13,716 nt of DNA, taken from DASWIV01 sp036397475 (GTDB taxonomy: Bacteria > JAJVIF01 > JAPKYR01). A model generated the notes under the pieces. It had not been told where the DNA came from and made no database searches. It saw nothing but the letters and a program-made list of their open reading frames with translations. The translations under genes were made by a program, and so were the position numbers. Shown here piece after piece: positions 1 through 6,142 of this stretch. The stretch's first letter is position 1. Each line of letters starts with the position of its first letter. The stretch covers positions 1 through 13,716 of the forward strand of contig DASWIV010000178.1 in NCBI GenBank assembly GCA_036397475.1, read 5' to 3'.

Positions 1-140
1 GTCGGCGTCGAGGCGATGGAGATCGCTAAATGGATCAGATCTCTTACCGAAAATTATTTCAGGAGTTCAATTCAGGGATGGAGTGATAGCAGAAGGAGCC
101 GCCGCCTGATGGGTCATACACAACATTTGACAATAACTCT

Positions 141-1091
141 ATGGGATTTCATCCGGATGAGCCAGTAGTACTGGAATTTGAGACAATACTGAATGTTTCA
201 CCAATGCAAACATATCCTTTTACTTACAAGATGGTCTTGAACAGCGGAGACACTTATGACAGTTTTTACTTCGATGACCAAACGGGTGAATTCGAGTTCA
301 ATTACGGCGATGAACATAGATTGAAAAATGGTATGTTTCTTATTCGATTAATTGGCAAAGATTCATCCGGGAATGAGTCGACTCCACTGGAAAGCATAAT
401 TATATCGACGCCCATTGAGGGAGATGACACTAATTCATTGCCTGATGCTCGAGAAGCTTATGGGCAAAATTTACATGCTATATTCTCAGCTCTAATCCAA
501 TCACTTGAAGTATATGGAAACGACTATGATGATGATATTGAAGTGTATGAAGCATTCAATTATTTTATTGAAGAAACCTACATTAACAAGCCAGATCAAA
601 TATTTTATTGGGCTGAAGTTGCTGAGGATTTCGCTGGAACAATCGATCAAATTGGATATCCTGACAATGATATCGCTACACTTTTAAGTTATGGTGCTGC
701 TGACCTGCAAGAAATGCTGGAAGAGAAATTGGACTTTGCGGCAATGCCATGGTACCCAAAGGATATGAGCGCACTGGATATATTGGATACTAAAGATCTG
801 ATAGTGGATTTGTATTCATCAGATTTAAATATCACCGGAAATGGTGGACTTGGCGGATATTATGAATTCGATATTTCCTTCGATGCCAGGATTCCGTTCG
901 AGGATGAGATTCAGACTGTAATTGATGTTTCAATCGTCGCGGACTCAGGAGAAGACCTGGATATTACCGGATATATTGGAGAGCCGGATTTTTATTTTAC
1001 AATTTCGCCAGGTGATTATGAACCACCTGTTTTACTTTTAAGCCTGTTTGAGGAAAGCGGGCTTTCATACCTGCTTCTCAAACTGCACTGA
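141..1091 (+). CDS. Acidic protein of unknown function, 3' part of a probably frame-disrupted gene
   Basis: I do not recognise this 316-residue protein. It is rich in Asp, Glu, Tyr and Phe and poor in Lys and Arg. Residues 1-90 read like an extracellular beta-sandwich domain (alternating hydrophobic strands, a segment GKDSSGNES); the middle is helical and acidic; the end returns to beta-type sequence. No signal peptide, membrane helix or catalytic motif is visible. The ATG at 141 is only the first ATG: no Shine-Dalgarno precedes it, and the same frame is open back to 90 after a TAG at 87-89, with protein-like sequence (PPPDGSYTTFDNN) before the ATG. Upstream, another frame (2-106) is open and reads naturally until a TGA at 107-109. 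The real gene therefore probably starts left of the window and shifts frame near the (GCC)3 run at 98-106. The ORF is solid; start and function are not. Confidence 0.55.
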   Translation: MGFHPDEPVVLEFETILNVSPMQTYPFTYKMVLNSGDTYDSFYFDDQTGEFEFNYGDEHRLKNGMFLIRLIGKDSSGNESTPLESIIISTPIEGDDTNSLPDAREAYGQNLHAIFSALIQSLEVYGNDYDDDIEVYEAFNYFIEETYINKPDQIFYWAEVAEDFAGTIDQIGYPDNDIATLLSYGAADLQEMLEEKLDFAAMPWYPKDMSALDILDTKDLIVDLYSSDLNITGNGGLGGYYEFDISFDARIPFEDEIQTVIDVSIVADSGEDLDITGYIGEPDFYFTISPGDYEPPVLLLSLFEESGLSYLLLKLH

Positions 1092-1232
1092 TCGCAAAGC
1101 TGTAATAATAAGTGAAGTAGTACTTCATTAGTAGGCTCGGTCATATGACCAAGCAGAATTGCAGGGATGGAGGTATTATCTCCACCCGAATTAGCTAAGA
1201 CCCGGTCCGTAAGAGCTGGGATGCTTACTCCC

Positions 1233-1259
1233 TTGCCAAAATTCCCCACTTCATATAAA
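1233..1259 (+). promoter_or_regulatory. Possible promoter for the cyclic-DPG-synthetase-like gene
   Basis: TTGCCA at 1233-1238 and TATAAA at 1254-1259 resemble -35 and -10 boxes, but the 15-base spacer is short. If used, transcription would start near 1266 and give a leader of about 113 bases containing the three hairpins described for this gap. This is inference from consensus matching only. Confidence 0.3.
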
Positions 1260-1342
1260 CTCAACCGCAGCCCGAAGCGGTCGGGTGTCCTGCCGTCGGG
1301 CGTCCATCTCTCAGGTGGATACTCATACTGGTGAAACGACCC

Positions 1343-1370
1343 CTCCTTAAAAAATCCAGTTTCTAAGGAG
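1343..1370 (+). promoter_or_regulatory. Hairpin sequestering the Shine-Dalgarno sequence
   Basis: CTCCTTA at 1343-1349 is the exact reverse complement of TAAGGAG at 1364-1370, which is the ribosome binding site 8 bases before the ATG at 1379. Three further A-T pairs (1351-1353 with 1360-1362) can stack inside after one mismatch, leaving a six-base loop. The 5' arm with its preceding base, CCTCCTTA, is identical to the anti-Shine-Dalgarno end of bacterial 16S rRNA. The fold would block initiation, so translation is probably controlled by opening or closing it. The pairing is seen; the regulatory role is inferred. Confidence 0.55.
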
Positions 1371-1378
1371 CGTCTGCT

Positions 1379-2701
1379 ATGGCAGCGAAGAAGATTCTCA
1401 TACTTGGTGCGGCCGGGAAAGATTTCCACACATTCAATTGTATCTACAGGGGGAAGCGCGACATGTTCGAGGTGGTCGCGTTCACCGCCACTCAGATCCC
1501 GTGGATCGAGGACAGAAAATATCCCGCGTCGCTTGCGGGGGATGGTTATCCGGACGGGATTAATATTTACGACGAGGATGAACTTGAGTCGCTGGTCAAA
1601 AAATACGAAGTCGCTGAAAGCGTGTTCGCTTACTCGGACGTATCGTACTCGTATATCGAGGGGATAAAGGAACGCTGCAAGAGCGCCGGAGCTGATTTCA
1701 GGCTTGTCCGTCCGGAAGAGGTAATGGTCAAGTGCGCCAAGCCTGTGGTAGCGATCTGCGCGGTACGCACCGGATGCGGAAAAAGCCAGACCACCAGGCA
1801 TGTACGCGATGTTTTAAAATCCATGGGCAAAACTGTGGTGGTTATCAGGCACCCGATGCCGTACGGAGACCTGGAGAAGCAGGCTGTACAACGATACGAC
1901 GAGATCGGATGCCTTGAGGACCACGAGTGCACAATAGAGGAAATGGAGGAGTACGAGCCTCATATTGAAAACGATACAGTGGTTTACGCCGGTGTGGATT
2001 ACCACGCGATTATCAGGCAGGCTGAAAAGGAGGCTGATATTGTGCTCTGGGATGGCGGAAATAACGACACGCCGTTTTACACTCCCGATATGCATATCGT
2101 TATTGTGGACCCGCACCGTCCGGGACACGAGATCGATTACTACCCTGGACGGGATAACTTCGAGATAGCCGATGTGATCCTGTTCAACAAGATGGACACT
2201 GCCGATCCGGACAATGTGAAACTGATAGAGGAGAACATCAGGAAGCGGATGAATCCTCCAAAGGCTGTAGTTTACGCGAATTCGCCGACACTTCCTGAAA
2301 ATCCGGATTTGATCAGGAACAAGAGAGTGCTGGTTGTAGAGGATGGCCCGACGACGACACATGGCGGAATGAAAACCGGCGCTGCTACTGTTGCGGCTAA
2401 AATCGCCGGTGCGGCTGAAATTATCGATCCACGGCCGTACCTTGTAGGGACACTCAAGGAAACATTTGCTGAATATCCTGATATCGGGAGAATACTTCCC
2501 GCGATGGGATACTCCGGCAAACAGATTGAGGATCTGCAGGAGACCATCAACTCAGCCGATTGCGATGTGGTTGTATTTGGCACTCCAATAGATTTAAGAA
2601 GAGTTGTCGATATCAAGAAACCCAGTGTCAGAGTGAAGTACGAGCTTGAGGTTATAAGCAGTCCGAGCCTGGAAGATTTGTTAAAAGAGCAGTTTGGATA
2701 A
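1379..2701 (+). CDS. Cyclic 2,3-diphosphoglycerate synthetase-like P-loop protein (COG2403-type)
   Basis: This 440-residue protein matches the family named after the methanogen enzyme that closes 2,3-bisphosphoglycerate into cyclic 2,3-diphosphoglycerate using ATP; bacterial members have often been called predicted GTPases, and their substrate is not settled. The N-terminal part begins with a nucleotide-fold strand and the family signature ILGAAGKDFHTFN (residues 8-20). An atypical P-loop, AVRTGCGKSQTTR, lies at 128-140. Further conserved points are the DGGNND segment (225-230), DPHRPGHE (244-251) and FNKMD (269-273), which resembles the NKxD base-recognition motif of GTPases. The length is close to the family's usual size and the protein looks cytoplasmic, with no signal peptide. 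AAGGAG at 1365-1370 fixes the start. The gene stands alone, with a terminator at 2743. Family membership is confident; the cyclase activity in a bacterium is not. Confidence 0.85.
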   Translation: MAAKKILILGAAGKDFHTFNCIYRGKRDMFEVVAFTATQIPWIEDRKYPASLAGDGYPDGINIYDEDELESLVKKYEVAESVFAYSDVSYSYIEGIKERCKSAGADFRLVRPEEVMVKCAKPVVAICAVRTGCGKSQTTRHVRDVLKSMGKTVVVIRHPMPYGDLEKQAVQRYDEIGCLEDHECTIEEMEEYEPHIENDTVVYAGVDYHAIIRQAEKEADIVLWDGGNNDTPFYTPDMHIVIVDPHRPGHEIDYYPGRDNFEIADVILFNKMDTADPDNVKLIEENIRKRMNPPKAVVYANSPTLPENPDLIRNKRVLVVEDGPTTTHGGMKTGAATVAAKIAGAAEIIDPRPYLVGTLKETFAEYPDIGRILPAMGYSGKQIEDLQETINSADCDVVVFGTPIDLRRVVDIKKPSVRVKYELEVISSPSLEDLLKEQFG

Positions 2702-2742
2702 GGTGCAGGCTCGCACGAAGCCTCAAAGCAGATATTTCGGAA

Positions 2743-2768
2743 CCTACGCTTTATGCGTGGGTTTTTTT
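2743..2768 (+). terminator. Rho-independent terminator after the DPG-synthetase-like gene
   Basis: CCTACGC (2743-2749) pairs with GCGTGGG (2755-2761) through seven base pairs, one of them G-U, around the loop TTTAT, and is followed by seven Ts (2762-2768). It lies 42 bases after the stop codon. Read on the minus strand, the hairpin fits the stem-GTAAA-stem repeat family seen at 5188 and 9206, so it may be a repeat copy now serving as a terminator. Confidence 0.8.
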
Positions 2769-2980
2769 AGCCTATTTTCAGGACACACGAAATCCATTTA
2801 ACTTTCAACTTTGTGACACTATTATCAATTTTAATCAAATAACCCGTTATAGGGTTGCATAATTTTTTAACCACGGTTACACTATCCGGTGGATGTAGGA
2901 GATTCAGAAATCTCCATATGTTTATGAAAATTTAATTTAGGGTATCTAAATTAGGTACCAAAACTAGGAGGCATTTAGCG
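2769..2980 (+). other. AT-rich upstream region of the large lipoprotein gene
   Basis: No gene fits here. It contains small inverted repeats: AACCC-GTTATA-GGGTT near 2841-2856, and GGAGATT-CAGA-AATCTCC at 2898-2915, which could form a leader hairpin. TTGCAT (2855) and TACACT (2878) are 17 bases apart but match promoter consensus poorly, so I do not call a promoter. AGGAGG at 2966-2971, nine bases before the ATG, is the ribosome binding site. Confidence 0.5.
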
Positions 2981-5080
2981 ATGCGGCGCAAATCTATCAT
3001 CGCGATAATTTCATTCGCACTTCTTTTCGCGATAGGCTGCTCAAATGGGAGCAGCATACCAACAGCTCCGAATGCAGGCAATAATGACCTTGCGGGGAGC
3101 AGAATAAGCGATAGTGGCACAAACACCTATTTGTGGGGGTATTTCGATATATGTATTGATATTCCCACGAAAACAGTGGAAGCGGTCCCTAACAGGACTG
3201 TAATGTTCGCGGTAAATCCTGTCGAATTCCTCAACCAGAATCCTGCGACATTGGGATTCAACATCCACAAGACCCCATTTGGCCCGGATTATATCGATGT
3301 TGATATCGATGTGTCTTTGACACATCCGTTTGCCAACCTTCCGCAGTATAACGGTTACGATGTTTGCGGTATTTTCATTGGCGACGGTTCTCAGAGTCTT
3401 GATTACCAGAGCATCAATGTTACCGATCTTGCAGACGATCAGTACATGCTCAACGATCCAGAGGATAGCGACGGAGGCGGTCCCGATGGTTACACCAGGT
3501 GGTGGAATCCCCAGGAATTCCTTGTAGAAGGGATTTTCGGGTATACACAGGGTGCATTGGCGACCCCGGCTTACAAGGCGACCGGCCAGGCTAATCCGTA
3601 CAAGTTTTTCGCGGACGGACTGGGTCCGCAGGACGATGCGTATGAATTCCTGACTTCAACCACAAATGACGCTGTATTTTCATCGGGAGCTACTAACACC
3701 CGAAACTATTATATCCGCTTCCCCAACCTGAAAGGCGTAACTTACAGCTATGCAGTTCTGGCTAACTGGGAAGGTACCGGCCCGGAGTCGCATCCTTCGC
3801 GATCCATCGAAGCCAGGGCGGTAAGTGTTACGATGACTGAGAGCTTGTACTATACAAATGGTACGAACAATGGTGGAAACCTGATTCTTGATATTGATGT
3901 GCCAGGGTCCGAATACCAGCCATCCAACATTTTAATCGAATCATCTGTCCTGCTTGGATTGCATACGTTCGATGCATCTTCCATTCTTACTGGTGGCACT
4001 GAAAATTATTCGTCGTACAGTGTCGATATTCCCGCTGATAACCTGACAAGCAGCGGCGGAAATGAGTTCTGGGTTATCCTTGAGTACACTGCGGATTACA
4101 GCAATGAGTTCGGTGTCCCAAATTCAGCGGAGGAAGATCCTCTGGCTTCATACTTCAGAACCTCTGAGAAGGATGGCCTGGTGGAAATAGTCAGTGTTAT
4201 CCCTCCTGTTCCTCCGACTTCGAACATTCCATTAAGACCCGATGCCGATGGCCTTGACCTCGCGGTCAATCACAACAATGGAGATTTGCTGATTCTTTAT
4301 AACGATGGAGAAGTCTGGATTTACCAGGAAGCTACCAGCTACAACATAGGAAACGAATTATTCAGTGTTATGGCAGGTGCTGACAGGATCGATATCGCAC
4401 CGAATAATACCGTAATTATCGGTGGCAATTTGAACGCGTCGATTAATTACTGTCAATCGTTCGATTCGGTGGGAAATCCGATCGCGCTTCATATCGTACC
4501 GGCTGGAACCGGCTTGAAAGATGTGATGGGATCAACATCAACCATATTCAACAACTATCATGTCATGGTAACCGGCACTGGTGTGCCAGGAAGCACCAGG
4601 GTGGAGAGGTTCATTCCACCGTCTTACATCTCAAGCTATATTGCTACATCCCCGGATGGACTTGGAGCCGGTCAGATTGACTACGATTTAATAATTGGAT
4701 GTGAATCATCCGATTCAAGTAACTGGATTTGGATTCTCGAGGACGATCCCGAGTTCCGAGTCGAACGATACAGCCTCGACCTGTCTTACACCGGATTGTC
4801 GATTGGCGGCTCGAAGCAGAATGGCATGGGTGGATTCTGGGATCCGAGAGACTTAACCCGCTCGTCTGATGGAAATATTCATGTTCTTGACAAATTGGGC
4901 AGTGGATCTCCAAGAATCAAGCGATATCTGCCTGCCGGAAACGGACATGGGCAGTACGCCGACGGCGCATCTATTTCCGGAGATCCGCTCAGGATCGAAG
5001 GCAGCGATTACAACGGCAATATATTTGTCCTGCATACTGAAGGACTGAGCATTTTCTTTCCTGCCGATATGCCAGGATAA
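2981..5080 (+). CDS. Large secreted lipoprotein with C-terminal beta-propeller-like half
   Basis: This 699-residue protein starts with a lipoprotein signal peptide: MRRK, a hydrophobic core, then a lipobox AIGC with the acylated Cys at 20. A low-complexity Ser/Asn/Gly linker follows (21-48). Residues 49-405 are a beta-rich region of unrecognised family, marked by YLWGYFD (50-56), GYDVCGIFIGDG (125-136) and HPSRSIEARA (271-280). A proline-rich hinge (407-420) leads to 420-699, where spaced DGLDLAVN, DRIDIAPNN and DPRDLTRSSDG segments suggest NHL- or PQQ-like propeller blades. It is probably anchored in the outer membrane or envelope; no catalytic site is evident. The start is supported by AGGAGG nine bases upstream and by the signal peptide it yields. 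It is a single-gene unit closed by the terminator at 5105 and converges on purQ. Function unknown; it may bind polysaccharide or protein at the cell surface. Confidence 0.8.
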   Translation: MRRKSIIAIISFALLFAIGCSNGSSIPTAPNAGNNDLAGSRISDSGTNTYLWGYFDICIDIPTKTVEAVPNRTVMFAVNPVEFLNQNPATLGFNIHKTPFGPDYIDVDIDVSLTHPFANLPQYNGYDVCGIFIGDGSQSLDYQSINVTDLADDQYMLNDPEDSDGGGPDGYTRWWNPQEFLVEGIFGYTQGALATPAYKATGQANPYKFFADGLGPQDDAYEFLTSTTNDAVFSSGATNTRNYYIRFPNLKGVTYSYAVLANWEGTGPESHPSRSIEARAVSVTMTESLYYTNGTNNGGNLILDIDVPGSEYQPSNILIESSVLLGLHTFDASSILTGGTENYSSYSVDIPADNLTSSGGNEFWVILEYTADYSNEFGVPNSAEEDPLASYFRTSEKDGLVEIVSVIPPVPPTSNIPLRPDADGLDLAVNHNNGDLLILYNDGEVWIYQEATSYNIGNELFSVMAGADRIDIAPNNTVIIGGNLNASINYCQSFDSVGNPIALHIVPAGTGLKDVMGSTSTIFNNYHVMVTGTGVPGSTRVERFIPPSYISSYIATSPDGLGAGQIDYDLIIGCESSDSSNWIWILEDDPEFRVERYSLDLSYTGLSIGGSKQNGMGGFWDPRDLTRSSDGNIHVLDKLGSGSPRIKRYLPAGNGHGQYADGASISGDPLRIEGSDYNGNIFVLHTEGLSIFFPADMPG

Positions 5081-5104
5081 TTTCAGGTCGAATTTTGAAC
5101 ATTC

Positions 5105-5134
5105 AAATCCCCGATGAGAGTCGGGGATTTTTTT
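5105..5134 (+). terminator. Strong rho-independent terminator of the lipoprotein gene
   Basis: AAATCCCCGA (5105-5114) and TCGGGGATTT (5121-5130) form a perfect ten-base stem with loop TGAGAG, ending in a seven-T run (5128-5134). It begins 24 bases after the stop at 5080. On the minus strand no T tract follows, so it serves the plus-strand gene rather than purQ. Confidence 0.9.
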
Positions 5135-5186
5135 ATTCACAGGGCTGAGCCCCGGGATACAAAATTTCTTTGCTTCTGTCTTTGTA

Positions 5187-5207
5187 ACCCATGCTTTACG
5201 CATGGGT
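5187..5207 (-). repeat. Palindromic repeat, GTAAA-loop family, between lipoprotein gene and purQ
   Basis: ACCCATGC and GCATGGGT form a perfect eight-base stem; on the minus strand the loop is GTAAA and ATGGGTTACAAAG follows. The same flank (ATGGGTTACAAA) recurs on the minus strand of 9380-9422, and the stem-loop shape recurs at 9206 and 2743. It lies 27 bases beyond the purQ stop and could protect or end that transcript, but no T-run follows. Confidence 0.65.
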
Positions 5208-5233
5208 GTTTAGACGATATCTTGAGTTTAAAA

Positions 5234-6091
5234 TTATTTTGTCAGTGCCGATTTGAAATCCTTCACGTAATCCACAGCGTTTTTGAACAGGGGAAGTCCG
5301 TCAGCCCATCCGCCCGATTCTCCGACTCCGATCGACGATTCCTCGTACTTCCGACGTGTCCAGCGTGGATGATTGGTCTGATGATGGAATCTCTCGGGAT
5401 GCGGCATTAATCCAAGTACACGTCCCTCGGGATCGCAGATTCCGGCGATATTCGCGGTCGACGCGTTCGGGTTCAGGGGATAGGGGACATCGGAGTTAAA
5501 ACAGCCGTCCGCGTTTTTTGGGTCACAATACCTGAAGACAATCTGCCCTCTTGCTTTCAACTTTTCCAGCATCTCGTTATTTTTAACAAGGAATTTGCCT
5601 TCGGCGTGGGCGATTGGCAGTTCGATCATTTCGGGATAGCCTTTTGTCCAGATGCATTTCGATTCGGGTTCCGTACGCAGGGTTACCCACCTGTCTTCAA
5701 ATTTGCCCGATCCGTTCCAGAACAGTGTGGATTTTGGCGGTGTATGGTTGAGTAGATCCTCGGGATCGGGAAGGAGTTTCGCCTTGACGAGGACCTGGAA
5801 TCCGTTGCAGACGCCGAATATCAATCCGCCGTTTTTGTAAAATGAATGGATATCGTCGAGGATGTGCGCGCGGACCTCGGTTGCGAGGACACGTCCGGCG
5901 CTCAGATCATCACCGTAGGAGAATCCGCCCGGGAAACCGAGGATGTCGAAATCGGAGAGCAATTTTTCGCCGCGGACGAGTTCGTTGATGTGTACGTGTT
6001 CAGTTTCGGAGCCTGCGAGAGTGAACGCGTGGGCGAGTTCGAAGTCGCAGTTAATCCCGGCGGTTTTGAGTATGAGTGTTTTAACAGTCAT
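5234..6091 (-). CDS. purQ: Phosphoribosylformylglycinamidine synthase, glutaminase subunit PurQ
   Basis: PurQ hydrolyses glutamine and passes ammonia to PurL for the fourth step of de novo purine synthesis, FGAR to FGAM. The 285-residue protein is a class I glutamine amidotransferase: FPGGFSYGDD at 53-62, nucleophile elbow FGVCNGFQ with catalytic Cys95, and MPHPER giving His231 and Glu233 of the triad. It is longer than the roughly 225-residue PurQ of Bacillus and closer to the longer bacterial form, with extra segments around 105-150 and after the triad. I chose ATG at 6091 rather than the in-frame GTG at 6103: the protein then begins MTVKTLILKTAG, as family members do, and a GGTGG is placed eight bases upstream. 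It follows purL by 51 bases on the same strand and is surely co-transcribed with it. The gap between them is mostly a palindromic repeat. Confidence 0.95.
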   Translation of the reverse strand: MTVKTLILKTAGINCDFELAHAFTLAGSETEHVHINELVRGEKLLSDFDILGFPGGFSYGDDLSAGRVLATEVRAHILDDIHSFYKNGGLIFGVCNGFQVLVKAKLLPDPEDLLNHTPPKSTLFWNGSGKFEDRWVTLRTEPESKCIWTKGYPEMIELPIAHAEGKFLVKNNEMLEKLKARGQIVFRYCDPKNADGCFNSDVPYPLNPNASTANIAGICDPEGRVLGLMPHPERFHHQTNHPRWTRRKYEESSIGVGESGGWADGLPLFKNAVDYVKDFKSALTK

Positions 6092-6102
6092 TTTTTTGTC
6101 CA

Positions 6103-6139
6103 CCCCCCTGTAATCCCCCCGCCAGCGGGAGGATGGTTA
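6103..6139 (-). repeat. C/G-run palindromic repeat in the purL-purQ gap, overlapping the purQ ribosome site
   Basis: This 37-base element begins CCCCCCTGTAATCCCC on the plus strand and matches the copy at 9263-9299 at 33 of 37 positions. ATCCCCCCGC and GCGGGAGGAT form a stem with one mismatch. It occupies most of the space between the purL stop (6143) and the purQ ATG (6091). On the mRNA its last bases are GGGGGG, running directly into the purine-rich GTGG that precedes purQ, so the repeat seems to form part of the Shine-Dalgarno region. Confidence 0.75.
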
Positions 6140-6142
6140 TGG

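Larger units (their letters stand above)
1092..1378 (+). other. Intergenic region and structured leader of the downstream gene
   Basis: No gene is supported in these 287 bases. Visible structures are an inverted repeat around 1115-1129 (TGAAGT-AGT-ACTTCA) just after the upstream stop, a perfect 12-base palindrome GGTCATATGACC at 1139-1150, and a run of hairpins from 1267 to the start codon. Those are GCAG+CCCGA pairing with TCGGG and CTGC at 1267-1293 (with a 4-base bulge), GTCCAT with GTGGAT at 1302-1320, and the ribosome-site hairpin at 1343-1370. An 11-base direct repeat (GTCGGGYGTCC) sits at 1280 and 1295. None of it matches a riboswitch class I know. Confidence 0.5.

Noticed and set aside
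1092..1160. GCAAAGC followed by GGCTCGG, loosely like a cyclic di-GMP (GEMM) riboswitch core
   Set aside because: The following conserved bases and the two paired helices of GEMM are absent, and the match begins at the upstream stop codon.
1016..1801. A 261-codon minus-strand open frame crossing the leader and the start of the DPG-synthetase-like gene
   Set aside because: It is antisense to a recognisable conserved protein, its composition is Arg/Ser/Leu-rich and unlike a known family, and it spans the structured leader.
5134..5230. Possible minus-strand terminator for purQ
   Set aside because: The 5188 hairpin has no T tract on the minus strand and the 5105 hairpin is followed by mixed sequence in that direction.
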